From Acanthosepion esculentum (taxonomy: Eukaryota; Mollusca; Cephalopoda; Sepiida; Sepiidae), in the NCBI GenBank assembly GCA_964036315.1, contig OZ038508.1, positions 52,268,949 through 52,332,948 on the forward strand: DNA of 64,000 bases, in the 5' to 3' direction. Below the pieces are notes generated by a model that saw only the letters and a list, made by a program, of their open reading frames with translations, was not told the DNA's origin and made no database searches. This document shows positions 1 through 11,744 of the stretch, in pieces (the first letter of the stretch is position 1; every line of letters starts with the position of its first letter). A program made the translations under genes and the position numbers.

Positions 1-1157
1 ACAAAGTAATTTGTATATTGTTATAATATTCAAATGTCAATGAATATTTAGTCAAGGATCTGATTTATTGTCACTAAATAAAATAAAAATGATTTTTTGC
101 CATCCCAACAGAATCATTCATGAACCTGAAAATAGTAAGGATAACTTACGTTTTTGGGGAAGTATTACATAACCTACCTATGAACAATCATGTTGACATA
201 TAGATAAAAATACATTTACAAAATATAAACTGTGCAAAGTGCAGAACTGACAATTTATTTTAAAGTGAATTATATTTAGTGAATTTTAAATAAAATCAGC
301 CATATTGGATTTTGATTTGGAATTTGCATTGAAACAACAGAGGATCAGAAATGCAATTCATTTGCAATTCAGAAAAATTTCAAGGTCACTCAAGTAGAAA
401 ACTTATTTATTCTATTTCAATTAATATATCAACTAAATTTATTTACTCATTTTTCAATTTATTTCCTTGTAAATAGAATTTATAAATAAGAAAGTGGGAG
501 TTTAAGCTGTGAAAATGAATCCTATTGGCCTCACCCCAGAACCTATATTACCATGTATATTAATTACTATGTTATAACAATGTAAATGTGTATGGGTACA
601 TATGTGTGTGTGTGTGTAATAATTCAGATATAACTAAAAATATATTTCTAAAAAAGACAATATGAATAAAGACAAAAGGAAAACTTATCTTAGCCAACAC
701 ATTTCATCTTCTGAGGAACTTTATCAAGGTAAATGTAAGGATTTTATTTTGCAAGAAGTATTTATAAACAGAAGTAAAAATGTTTTATTATTATTGTTGT
801 AACCTAGGGAAGGTTACAGAATAGAATAATCAAACGATGGTTGGTAATGAACGATAATAATTTGGAAAAGTACAACACATATAAGATTAGCCAGCAGCAT
901 ATAGAAGTGAGTCAAGTGAATTCCACAATGAATCTCCAACTGCAGACCAACATACAGTATTCACTACTGTATTTATGGGAATAAGGGCATACCCATTATC
1001 ATCTGTAGGTATGCTACAACAATTATCTAGTCTCATATATGGTAGTAAATGTTAAAAGTCTCATTACAGATGAGTGATTGACAGATTTGATTTTTATGGC
1101 TTACCAACCCTTTGTGGGTTATTTAAAGCCGAAACAGATTTTAGATTGTAAGAATAA
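1..1157. repeat. Segmental duplication, left copy
   Basis: Positions 1-1157 recur at 7800-8956 with a constant offset of 7799 and no difference that I could see. The copy runs off the left edge of the window, so its true left end is unknown. On the right it stops inside the tail of a SINE, after which the two sequences are unrelated. It contains a short TG tract (603-617) and a degenerate hammerhead-like PLE end (about 663-725, minus strand). I see no gene in it. Confidence 0.97.
1074..1157 (-). repeat. SINE tail cut by duplication breakpoint
   Basis: Carries the standard tail of the 5S-headed SINE family (GGCTTACCAACCCTTTGTGG, then TTATTTAAAGCC). It breaks off after AGAATAA, where the duplicated block ends. 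Confidence 0.8.
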
Positions 1158-1184
1158 TAACTGAGACATCCAGAAGATGTATGG

Positions 1185-1295
1185 CATGAGGAACCTGAGC
1201 AATCTACCCTGGTGGACGAAATAATGAGTTCAGTTCGAAATTTCAATCACCCGATAAAGGCCAGAACGTATAATGGCCAAAACATCATGAATATG
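1185..1295 (+). repeat. tRNA-SINE 3' domain, degenerate
   Basis: Contains CAGTTCGAAATTTCAATCAC, then CCGATAAAGGCC and a downstream GGCC, aligning with the 3' half of the complete SINE at 33775-34106. The tRNA head is missing. Confidence 0.65.
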
Positions 1296-1411
1296 GCTTT
1301 GAAAATGATGGAAGACATTCTTTTAAAAGGACTTCTTTTGTCCAACACTTCTTCTTACAGGATTAATACAAATATAAATTTTGTCACTTAGCTAATTGAT
1401 GTTATTTTCAG

Positions 1412-1516
1412 CATCCTGACTCTAGAGTTTTGTCAACAGAACCTCCAGTAATCGATCCATCCACTCCTCAGGAATTACCAGCAATTGACAGGAATGAAGA
1501 GTATGAAGAGACCAAG
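1412..1516 (+). CDS. Candidate coding exon of an unidentified plus-strand gene
   Basis: A 105-bp segment of 35 codons, open in frame 1. An acceptor (GATGTTATTTTCAG) precedes it and the donor AAG|GTGTAT follows. The peptide is proline- and acid-rich: HPDSRVLSTEPPVIDPST, then PQELPAIDRNEEYEETK. Its base composition is clearly richer in G and C than the flanks. It sits 255 bp right of the breakpoint of the 1-1157 duplication and immediately before a (TA)n tract. I do not recognise the family. It reads on the opposite strand to CCDC13, so it would belong to a nested gene, a passenger carried by a transposon, or chance. Confidence 0.4.

Positions 1517-1518
<2 letters not shown>

Positions 1519-1593
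<75 letters not shown>
1519..1593. repeat. (TA)n(CA)n microsatellite
   Basis: About 60 bp of alternating TA followed by a short CA run. It abuts the donor of the candidate exon at 1412-1516. Confidence 0.95.
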
Positions 1594-1674
1594 TACAGAC
1601 CCTATGTAGGGAGATATAAATAAATACAATCAAACTAAGTTTAATACTCAGAACAAAACTAAATATGAAATGAC

Positions 1675-1865
1675 TGAGATAGATAGATAGATAGATAGAT
1701 ATGAAAAGACTGATATATATATAAAAAGACTGAGATATATATGAAAAGACTTAGATATGAAGAGAATGAGAGATATGAAATAACTGAGATATAAAATAAA
1801 AAGACTGATATAGATAGATATGAGAAAACTGAGATAGATAGATATGAAGAGAATGACATAGATAA
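1675..1865. repeat. Degenerate GATA/AGACTGAGATAT repeat
   Basis: Short GATA run followed by irregular repeats of a GAAAAGACTGAGATAT-like unit. Low-complexity open frames on the minus strand here are not genes. Confidence 0.85.
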
Positions 1866-1875
1866 ATATAGACAT

Positions 1876-2565
1876 AATTATTACATATAATATAACCTTG
1901 TGTATAATATAATTATAAAGTATTTTTGAGTCACAGTAAAGCCAAATCAGTTCAGTTATGCGTATCTAATGTACAACATTGAAGTATTATAGAAGTGGAG
2001 AAAATCCAAATCAATATTTCATCTGGCAAGAAATTACAAAGTTAGTGTTCACATGGCTGTCTGTGTCAAGAATATATGCTCCTTACCTGCTAGTCAACTC
2101 GTCTGCAAGACTTTCAACACTAAACAAGTTTACTGCATAGAACATTAAAAAAACGCTAACAAATTCCAATTCCACCAATTAAACAGAAGCAACTAAATTC
2201 CAAGATAAATTTGTTGCATGTCAAATGTGAGGACATTACAACTATTTTTAACTCAATTTTTTTTCTATTTTGGTTGCTTATCAACAACCAGATTTGCCTA
2301 TAATTTAAATCTTCAATGCGGACACGAACACTCTCAGAAGAAACCTAATTGAGAACCTCCGAAAATCAAGTCAAATGAATCGATGATAGAAATTAATTCA
2401 AACGAACATTAACATATATACCAACATAATGCCAAACATCAGTTAAGCAACAGTCTAAGCAGGAATTTTGGATAACAAATTTTGGACACAGAGGTAATGA
2501 TAGAATTAATATAAAAAAAAAAATATTAAACTTCAGAATTAACTTTGTTATTTTGGCCTAAGGGT
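1876..2565. other. No recognisable feature
   Basis: AT-rich intergenic or intronic sequence. I see no gene, splice-flanked open frame or repeat family in it. Confidence 0.5.
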
Positions 2566-2569
2566 AAGG

Positions 2570-2935
2570 AATTATCATTATTTACATTATTTACATTGAG
2601 ATTAATATCCTCATCTTTTTGTTATTATCACAACATTTCAGTCATTTTATCTTTGAGCCTTCTTCAGGTATCTGTCAATCCGAATATCTTTGAGAAAATT
2701 TCAAACTGAATCTTTTATTTAATCTATGGGTTAGATTGTTCTCATTCCATCAATGCCTAGGAATATCTCATCTTGTTATATTTTAGTACTGTTCAGTTAT
2801 TACCAGCCTTGTTTACCTAAAACGAGAGACACCTGAATAAGGCCAGAGGGCACAATGGCTGAAACATTGTAAATGTAACAACATAAATGAGAACATTAGT
2901 CTGAATTTTGTTATGTTTTTCCTATTAGAGGCCAG
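2570..2935. repeat. Inverted pair of hammerhead-like SINE tails
   Basis: On the minus strand at about 2575-2670 there is ACCTGAAGAAGGC followed by GACTGAAATGTTGTGATAA. On the plus strand at about 2838-2930 there is CACCTGAATAAGGCC followed by GGCTGAAACATTG. Both match the 3' domain of the SINE at 33775-34106, facing each other. Confidence 0.6.
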
Positions 2936-3056
2936 AACTTGGTTAATGAAACTTATGAGAGGGAATTTTTAATTTTTGCAAATATTTGTAAAATATTTTT
3001 CCAAAATTTGAGAATTTTGTAGAAAAAACAAATTATAGTTTTAGTTTAGTTGTTTT

Positions 3057-3350
3057 TTATTGATTTGATTTTTTGGCTTATCAACCCTTTGTGGGTTATT
3101 TAAAGCTGAAATATATTTTAGATTCAAAGAATTATTTTTTTGTGAGAGAATAATGCATGAAGAGAACATTGATTTTTTTTTTTCAGATACAATCCTATTA
3201 TTTAACCCATAGGTAGGAGGAGAGATGGATTCATACCTTTCCTACAGGTATTTGCATGTAAGTGAATTCAACAAACTTGACTGGAATTTGAACTTGGCTC
3301 TCTGATTTATCATTCTGAGCCACTATCCATTACACCACCTGCACAACTTT
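3057..3350 (-). repeat. tRNA-type SINE without 5S head
   Basis: On the minus strand it carries box-A/box-B-like motifs (GGTGTAATGGATAGTGGC and AGTTCAAATTCCAGT) and the family tail near 3065-3120. Confidence 0.75.
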
Positions 3351-3818
3351 CAGTTTACATGCAAAATTCAGCAAATTGAGTAGCCACTGGGAGCTGGAGT
3401 GTGACAAACTTAAAAATAAAAAGGTGCTTTTAATCTTTTAATAAGTAATCTATAGGAATTTTCTTCTTTCACAAACATAGATGCATGCTTTGACGCATGA
3501 GAACACTTTAATCATTTTTATCTGCAGCAAATGGATGTGCACATAGCATAGCAGTTATCAATACAAAATGCTTGGCATGCCAAGTTCAAATTCTGGCCTT
3601 TGAGTTTCCTTTCTTACAAATACCTTTGTGAAAGGTATGAACACATCTCTTCTCTTCTATAGCTAAAGGTTAATAACATAGCAGACTGGACTCTCTAGCT
3701 TTTGATGACAACCAATCTAGGAGAAGGACAACTCTAAATTCAAAACTAGGTTAGCATGAGTCTAGTGACTCCGCCCTGTAAAAACTTACTTGCTATGGAA
3801 ACAAAAACATCAAAAATT

Positions 3819-3823
<5 letters not shown>

Positions 3824-3866
<43 letters not shown>

Positions 3867-3962
3867 CATTAAAAACGACTGACAAGATGCTTTTAATGAA
3901 ATGTGCTTGAAAGAAGGATTGCTGCCTAAATACACAAATATATATATATATATATATATATA
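3824..3962. repeat. Two (TA)n tracts around a PLE-end fragment
   Basis: (TA)n at 3824-3864 and 3939-3962. Between them GACTGACAAGATGC and GGATTGCTGCCTAAATACAC belong to a repeat also seen near 42050-42270 and 53460-53640. Confidence 0.75.
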
Positions 3963-4189
3963 TGATAAAATATAGTTTTAAGGTATGCTATATTTATGGA
4001 TTAAAGGGCTCAATACCAGAGATAGAGCATATGTAAATATAAAAGTGTACATTGAAGTCAACACCCAGAGGAAACAGTCTGTTTCATGCTAAAAGCAATC
4101 CTTTTGACACTACGTTTTTTTACAGGCATGAAGGTTCAAATTTTCCTCCTTTTCTTTATCATCTGTGAATTGCTGTGACATCTTGGAAA

Positions 4190-4440
4190 AAATAGGGAAG
4201 TGGTTTTCCATTGCCTTCCGCACAGTTCAGAATTCAGTTGTTTTTCCTTTTTTTAGACTGGTTGCCACTCAAAGCTACAGAGTCCCATCTAACCTACTAT
4301 TTAATCCTTAGCTGGTAGGAAAAGAGATTGATTCATGCCTTTCCTAAGGATGTTTATATGAAAATGAACACAACAGATTAGCCTGGAATTTGAGCTTGGC
4401 TTGCTGGTTCCCCTTATTGCTTTGATTTACAAACCACAGC
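4190..4440 (-). repeat. SINE relic
   Basis: Ends in CCTGGAATTTGAGCTTGGC, the reverse of a box-B-like region, with the common body ATTCATGCCTTTCCTAAGG. Related to copies at 22015-22265 and 50740-50935. Confidence 0.6.
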
Positions 4441-4449
4441 TTTTGTGGA

Positions 4450-4620
4450 ACCAACTCCCAAGATGATGATTCCCCAATCACTATAATCTTAACCTGTCCA
4501 AGTATAGTTAATCGTTATCTTTCCCACATATCCCCATAAACTATGCCTCTTACTCTGTAATCCTCTACCTTGAGCAGGTCTTGGATCTTGTACAGGGAGA
4601 ACATCATTGTAAAAAAATAT
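4450..4620 (+). repeat. LINE 3'-end fragment
   Basis: Shares CACTATAATCTTAACCTGTCC-like text and the terminal CTTGAGCAGGTCTTGGATC with 24420-24690 and 53670-53810. Interpreted as the 3' end of one non-LTR family. Confidence 0.45.
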
Positions 4621-4814
4621 ATATATATCCATCACAATACCCACATATCTTAAATTAATGAATAGCATACAAATTTATTTAGTCCAATACTACAAAAAAT
4701 AAAAACTCATGCTGTACATGGAGGAGAGAAAGAAAATTATCAATACATGGAAATGAATCAACAAACCAGTTGTGAATTCCAGTCAAGGCATTTTACATTC
4801 ACTTTTTACATGCA

Positions 4815-5270
4815 ATGTATGTATAGCTGGCCACTCGTATTCAAGGATAGCTGTCTACTAGGGCGGTTAGCCAATCCCTATTGCAGACGCTTTCTCAGGC
4901 ACATTTGTGTTTATTCAACACCCACAGAGCCCACTTGTGGTTTATACTGCAACTATGCTGAGCAGACCTTGGTTACAGTTTCTGGGAAAGAGCATGTTAT
5001 CTAGCATGATCAACAATTTGAACAAGGCCAGCACACTCAAGCCCTCGGCTACGATGACTTGTGACTTTGTGCTAGCGCAGCTATCGATAACACCCAAGGG
5101 TTCCATCTACCCAATTTCACTTACAAGGCTTGGATCAACCCGTAGTATGGTTTTCAGGCACTTTCCAAAGGTGCTACATGCTGGAATCGACCCCTCCAGT
5201 TTGATAACATCAGGGTCTCATTGTCAGAATGCAAATGTTCTAACCACTCAGCCACATGCAATAATGCCCT
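4815..5270 (-). repeat. Long tRNA-headed SINE, copy 1
   Basis: About 455 bp matching 39970-40430 and 52320-52815 over its whole length. The tRNA-like head is at the right end, with reversed text CTAACCACTCAGCCACATGC. The head of the family carries a Ser/Leu-type box A (CCGAGTGGTTAGAAGG) and box B (GGTTCAAATC). Open frames here are incidental. Confidence 0.8.
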
Positions 5271-5279
5271 TGTAAAAGG

Positions 5280-5980
5280 CATAAATCTACTCCCCTTGCT
5301 ATTGACAAATATCTTGACAATGTCTCATCACTGACCTATCATGATGAGGAAATAAATAAGTGAATGGGCAAACCATTCATTCTCCCATAATTACTTTACC
5401 AGTCCAGCAAAATGCTGTTACCATCTGATCAAACTATGCTTAGGATTATTCAACACAAGACCAAATGAAGTGGGGGGGGGGGGTGTAGGTTAGAAGATTG
5501 AGTTGAATTAAGATGTTACAAGGAGAAAGCCTGCCTGCCTTGAACAACAGCATATAGGATCTATGATTTTTTTTCAGTTCAAATAAAAACTATCTTTTCT
5601 CTAACAAAATGTTTCTTAATACTTTATCTAACTTTTTGGAAGGCATCTTTTGCCAATCCAATGCACATTCAGATTTAAGTGTCATATCTTTTTTTTTTCA
5701 GTTAAAACACTTCCCAGATATTTATAAAATATAAAATAAAAAATTATTATTTTTTATTTTAGAACTTAATAAATGGTCATTTTATTCATTTTTATTCATT
5801 CTTCTGGTTTGTCAATTTTTGCTATTCATCATTCATATTTACTAATTCAAGAATATTTTGTTACGGGCATATTCAGTTTTGTTTTATTTGCAAATGGTGA
5901 ATATTCATTAGAGATACAAGGGTTCATGAAGGAGTTCTTGACTCAACCTACTTTCCAGAATTTAACCAAATACTAAATAT
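5280..5980. other. No recognisable feature
   Basis: AT-rich with a poly-G run near 5472 and several poly-T runs. I see no gene or known repeat. Confidence 0.45.
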
Positions 5981-5989
5981 TGCACCTTC

Positions 5990-6620
5990 TCTAACATTTT
6001 CTGCTGACATGAAGTAGAAAGATTATATTGAATCAGTTGCTAAATCTGCAACTAGGAAAGTTGGTTCACTGTGTCATGCTAGACAGTTTTTCTCACCAGA
6101 ATCTATCTTACATATTTATAAGTCTACCATTAAATACTGTTGCCATATCTGGTCTAGTGCTTCTGCTATGTATTTAGAGATTCTTGATAAAATCCAATGA
6201 AGAATCTGCAATATTATTGGTCCTAACCTGGCATCTTGGTTTTGGTTACTTTCCCGCTGTTGTAACAGAGCTTCACTGTGCATTTTTATAAATACTTTCA
6301 TGGTTCTGATGAACTTTCTGTATTGAACCTAGACTTTATGAATTTAAATGCAGAGATTAACAGCAAGGTCTCATCATTTTACAGTTCTAGATGGAACCAT
6401 AAGTTCTACACTAATAGTTTCTTCTATCATAGTTCTTGCTTCCCAGTCAACTTTGATCATTAAATATTTAAATGCAATGTCAATAGTTATCTTCTGTCTT
6501 CTTAATTTGTTATTTTGTTGTTCTCTCTCCTTAATAGTGTTTTCTTTCAATCATATTCTCTAACACTCAGTAAGCCTTTGCATCTTAGTGGCTTTATTTA
6601 AAAAAAATCATTTTTTTGTT
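5990..6620 (+). pseudogene. LINE (CR1/Jockey-group-like) reverse-transcriptase C terminus
   Basis: The plus strand encodes a broken C-terminal tail of a non-LTR retrotransposon ORF2. Recognisable blocks are IYKSTIKYCCHIWSSAS, LEILDKIQ then a stop, and RICNIIGPNLASW. Later blocks are frame-shifted. It ends with the family 3' text CTTAGTGGCTTTATTT. Seven copies of this tail occur in the window, all 5'-truncated. Not functional. Confidence 0.8.
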
Positions 6621-7089
6621 ATTATTTTTTTGTTTGCTTTTTTAGAAGAGCATCTTTGTCAGGCCAAGAACTTTTCAACACTCTTTATACAGTGTTACAA
6701 ATAAAAATGTAGAATTAGAAATACTGCCTGCTATTTAACGCAACCTAAAAATAAAGATAAAGGCTAATAGGCTCCTATAGTCATAATAGCAAGCACACTG
6801 CCAAGAATGATTACAATTGAAATTCTTTGGGACTGCCATGGAATTTTAAGCCTCACATTTTTCAATGCTCTGGTTGTCGAAAAAATATTGTTTGTGGCTA
6901 AATACTTTTTGTAGTAATTAATATTTCCTGGGTAAAGTTTTTCTGTTTTTTCAAAAACTTCACAAAGACACTGCACGTGAATAATATTCTTCTGCCTTTG
7001 CTTCTTCTATGTTATTCAACAATATTCCTATAATTCTTTCATTTTTTGTAGTACATAGGCTACTAATAAGCAATGTGAAATTGTCTCTT

Positions 7090-7425
7090 TAGGACATGAA
7101 TAATCATGACTCGCCACAACTTCCTATCCTTTATGTATCTAAGCATAATATCCTTCCCTGTTTCCATTCTGCTATCCATTTACACAAACTTGTTAGGTAG
7201 GTTATGCGACATCTTCCTTCTGCTCCTCTTGCCTTCAATAAGTACTGTGAGTGTCAAATTCTCCAAACCCTCTTTCTTCATATGTTCCAAAAATTTAAAC
7301 TCTCTCTTTCTGAAGATAAGTGTGTCATTTTGTTCCCATTTTCCTTAAAACTTTCTCATTGCTCACATGCTCCATCATATTCTCAGAATTTTTCTGTAGA
7401 ACCACATCTCTGTCGCAAGGGAATT
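7090..7425 (-). pseudogene. RTE-like LINE tail
   Basis: Minus-strand text gives KKEGLENLTLT, IEGKRSRRKM and DRKLWRVMI, the C-terminal signature of RTE-type ORF2 proteins. It is interrupted by stops and frameshifts. Confidence 0.7.
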
Positions 7426-7799
7426 ATCCAGCATCCTCTGCCATATACAAGTATTGATATTATATAACAATTCAGCATTCTATATATTAGTACAGCTAAG
7501 TATAAATTCTTCATTTATAGAAGACAATTGTTCAGCCATTTTGATACTAGTTTCCACTACAAAATCTGTAAGCCAGTGGTAGTTTGACCTACTCTGCAGC
7601 AACCTAGAGTCTGTAAAGCTACTGAAAAAGGTGCAAGAAACTTGAGAAGATTTGTTGTTACTCAATCCCCAATAATAATAATAATAATCAAACATTTGGT
7701 ATGAACATGCAACCTCATGAATAATAAATATAATAATAATAATAATGAGTTAAATTCATGGAAATTCCATGGTGCTACTTTGCAACTTAGAAACAGAAC

Positions 7800-8956
7800 A
7801 CAAAGTAATTTGTATATTGTTATAATATTCAAATGTCAATGAATATTTAGTCAAGGATCTGATTTATTGTCACTAAATAAAATAAAAATGATTTTTTGCC
7901 ATCCCAACAGAATCATTCATGAACCTGAAAATAGTAAGGATAACTTACGTTTTTGGGGAAGTATTACATAACCTACCTATGAACAATCATGTTGACATAT
8001 AGATAAAAATACATTTACAAAATATAAACTGTGCAAAGTGCAGAACTGACAATTTATTTTAAAGTGAATTATATTTAGTGAATTTTAAATAAAATCAGCC
8101 ATATTGGATTTTGATTTGGAATTTGCATTGAAACAACAGAGGATCAGAAATGCAATTCATTTGCAATTCAGAAAAATTTCAAGGTCACTCAAGTAGAAAA
8201 CTTATTTATTCTATTTCAATTAATATATCAACTAAATTTATTTACTCATTTTTCAATTTATTTCCTTGTAAATAGAATTTATAAATAAGAAAGTGGGAGT
8301 TTAAGCTGTGAAAATGAATCCTATTGGCCTCACCCCAGAACCTATATTACCATGTATATTAATTACTATGTTATAACAATGTAAATGTGTATGGGTACAT
8401 ATGTGTGTGTGTGTGTAATAATTCAGATATAACTAAAAATATATTTCTAAAAAAGACAATATGAATAAAGACAAAAGGAAAACTTATCTTAGCCAACACA
8501 TTTCATCTTCTGAGGAACTTTATCAAGGTAAATGTAAGGATTTTATTTTGCAAGAAGTATTTATAAACAGAAGTAAAAATGTTTTATTATTATTGTTGTA
8601 ACCTAGGGAAGGTTACAGAATAGAATAATCAAACGATGGTTGGTAATGAACGATAATAATTTGGAAAAGTACAACACATATAAGATTAGCCAGCAGCATA
8701 TAGAAGTGAGTCAAGTGAATTCCACAATGAATCTCCAACTGCAGACCAACATACAGTATTCACTACTGTATTTATGGGAATAAGGGCATACCCATTATCA
8801 TCTGTAGGTATGCTACAACAATTATCTAGTCTCATATATGGTAGTAAATGTTAAAAGTCTCATTACAGATGAGTGATTGACAGATTTGATTTTTATGGCT
8901 TACCAACCCTTTGTGGGTTATTTAAAGCCGAAACAGATTTTAGATTGTAAGAATAA
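7800..8956. repeat. Segmental duplication, right copy
   Basis: Right copy of the 1-1157 duplication. Here the SINE at the right end continues intact to about 9185, so this looks like the ancestral arrangement and the left copy like the truncated one. Confidence 0.97.
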
Positions 8957-9185
8957 ATCATTTTTTTAGTGAGTGAATATTGCATTAACAATTTTTTCTA
9001 GAATAACAATAATTTTTCCAAATACAAGTTCTACTATTTAATTCATATATTGGGGGAAGAGATGGATTCATTATTTTCAAAAGGGTGTTTTCTTCATACG
9101 TGAAGGTAGCCAACCCAACTGGAATTTGAAATCTGCTCCCCAATTTCTCATTCCAAGCCACTAAACATCGCACCATCTACACATC
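8873..9185 (-). repeat. tRNA-type SINE, complete body
   Basis: Family tail at the left, body with GAGATGGATTCATTATTTTC, and reversed tRNA-like head ending CACCATCTACACATCC. Its tail is the part shared with the left duplicate. Confidence 0.75.
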
Positions 9186-9289
9186 CTCTCCACTTGGAAG
9201 ATTAGCCTAACATAATATTTCTATTTCTATTCTTTCTCTACCCCCATTTCACCTTCTTTTGTACTAAGTTAATAAAGACAAACACCAAA

Positions 9290-9378
9290 ACATCTTACTT
9301 CAAACACAACTGAAATTGAAACTTGACTCTCTGATTTCTCATCCTGAGCAGCTACCCATTACACCACCCACACACCAA
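9290..9378 (-). repeat. SINE head fragment
   Basis: Reversed tRNA-like head text: GAAACTTGACTCTCTGATTT and ACCCATTACACCACCCACAC. Confidence 0.6.
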
Positions 9379-9379
9379 C

Positions 9380-9745
9380 CTCCACAGATGAAGAGGAGAT
9401 TTGAAGTAACAATGTAGTTCTAAGGATGAATGCTAAGAATACCATGGACAGAACATCTGAGCAATGAGGAAGTCTTAAGAAATATAGGAATTATAACAAA
9501 ACTTATATTTACAATGAGAATGAGATAGTTGACATTTCTAGGATGCATAATGAGGAAAGAAGGCCTGAAAAATTTAACACTCACAGGACATACTTAAAGC
9601 AGGGGGAAACAGGAAGTAATCTATTTAAAAAGTTTTTGTGGGTGGATGACAGAACAGGGATAAAGAGGAATGGTAAAGAGTCAAAATTTATTTAAAGCAA
9701 CAAAAGCAGGAAGTTGTGAATGGCCATGATCAGACTTGACAGATA
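9380..9745 (+). pseudogene. RTE-like LINE tail
   Basis: The plus strand encodes MLRIPWTEHLSNEEVLRNIG, then FLGCIMRKEGLKNLTLTGH, with stops between. This is the RTE-type ORF2 C terminus. The CATGGACAGAACATCTGAGC segment is shared with the other copies in the window. Confidence 0.78.
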
Positions 9746-9781
9746 AAAGAAGAAAATATTAAAAGAATTTCCATGAAAATT

Positions 9782-10290
9782 TCACTGAATTTTCTTTGAA
9801 TTTCAGTTGTTCTTTGTTTATTTAAATTTGCCTTTCATTTTTTAATCCCATTTGCCACTTTCATTTAAGTTCAAGAAAGGAATTGCTATTTAAAAGACAT
9901 TCTTCATTTTCTTCTGAATACCACACAATCCTGGTGAGACAAACTTGATAAAGATTTGCATTTTTTACACAGAAGTCAGCATTTGCCAATGTGTATAAGA
10001 GAAGACTGAGAAAGAAAAAATCTGAGGTTTCATGACAAGTGACATGCTGGTAAGAAAAGGAATAAATGAAATAAAGGAGAAATACTGAAGCCCTAAAATT
10101 TAGTCATTATGCACCTGACACAACCATTCTGCAAAATGCTATGTATTAGAATTTCATTGAATTGCAATTGTTGGTTTGTTTATTTAAATTTGAATCTCAT
10201 TTTCCAAAACTGTCAACTTCTTCAATTCAAAAAGTAGATTGGATTTAAAAGGCATTCTTTATTCTATTTTAGGTTGCACAATATGAAAAT
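9782..10290. repeat. Diverged direct repeat
   Basis: 9782-9925 and 10150-10290 share AATTTCATTGAATT-like starts, GTTTATTTAAATTTG and TTTAAAAG(A/G)CATTCTT in order. Origin unknown. Confidence 0.5.
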
Positions 10291-11150
10291 TAAAAGAAAA
10301 CATGGCCACTATTATATCTCTATTTTGGTAGTAATAATAATGTAGAAAGAAAATAATGAGAGCAGAAATCATAGCTTCAAAAATGAAATTTTGTGAGAGT
10401 TTTCTTTGTCTTCTGCAGTCTCTCAGATGGTCTGTGAGGCATGTGATACTATAGACACCCACACAGAAAGGGAAGAAGTAGTTTTATCTTGATCTTAAGT
10501 GTTTCTGTTTGATAGATCAGGAGAAAGATCCTTTTGAAGTTTGGCCTTCTAAGCAGGATCCACTTTAAACAAAAGGCAATAGGAAGTTAAAGAGTGGATG
10601 TAGGATTTTTGGAGATCAAGTGGCAACAAAACTGGAAATAGGTTATAACCAGGTGCTGATCTATATTAACAGTCATACATGGAAGTAGAAAATTCTGGTC
10701 CACCCTTTGCATGAGACAGACATGTCTGTGTCACAATTCTAAGGCTTCCATTTTGTATTGCCATTGGGATGAGAAGATGGATGAGAAGTTAGGAGAGGGA
10801 AGAGCTGAGATGGCATAAGTTGTTCCAAGTATCACCTACTTACCCACCTGGATGAGCAGGTGATGCCCTGAGTAAACACCTACATACAATCTGAGAAAGT
10901 GTTCATGTTCTTATTTCTCAACATGGCATTTTTCTTTCATGTTACTTTGTGAGCATGCAGTACACTCTTCTGCAGTTTTTGGTGCACACCTACAAGATTG
11001 AGAATCAGAATGCAATGTGGGTGATCATTGGCCAATCAGTGTAAAAGCTTGGGTGAGGGTTGTGTTGTATGCTTTCAGGCTGATATGGGAGGGACATGCT
11101 TCTGTTTTCCACAGGAGAGTCTTTCTCAAAGAGTCCTTCTTTGTCAACTA
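10291..11150. other. No recognisable feature
   Basis: Unannotated sequence. A small inverted motif, CACCTACTTACCCACCTG, lies near 10830-10880. I see no gene. Confidence 0.4.
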
Positions 11151-11300
11151 GAGGTTAGTTCTCCAAAAAAAAAGGTCTTTGGAAGGTGGTAGTTTTCTAA
11201 GACTTCCTCATTGCTCACATGTTCTGTCCATGGTATTCTCAGTGTTCATCATTAGAGCTATATATCTGTCACTTCCATTCTCCTCTTCATCTGTAAAAGT
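11150..11300 (-). pseudogene. RTE-like LINE fragment
   Basis: Reverse strand of the MLRIPWTEHLSNEE block: GACTTCCTCATTGCTCACAT and CTGTCCATGGTATTCTCAG on plus. Confidence 0.6.
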
Positions 11301-11744
11301 TGATGTGGTGGTAGTGTTATGGATCACATGATCATATGACACCATGGTATTTGCCAGTTGGTTACCTACCACCAGTCATTTTCTCTACTCACATTGAAGA
11401 TTTCTGATGGTGTTGGATGAAGCCTCCAACATGGTGAATGTCAGGCCACAAAAAAGAAAGGCTTTTGCAAAACAGACAGCAAAACAGTGAATAATAAAAA
11501 TATGCATACTTTATTTCGCAATGAGTTACGTTTCTTCACAACCAAAGACAATGTGATTTCTAACCTCAATCTCTCAGATGATTTTCTACAAGTTCTCTCC
11601 CACAAGATAACAAGAACCTGTAGCAGGAAAGGAAAGTGAATTTGTGACAAGATAGGGTAATATAGTCTTGGGCCTTCCATTGAGAAGCTACATATCAAGC
11701 TTCTGGTGGGATTACAGCTATATAATATTAAAACACTGGTCCTT

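Noticed and set aside
7204..7467. 87-codon plus-strand frame
   Set aside because: Antisense to the degenerate RTE tail on the minus strand.
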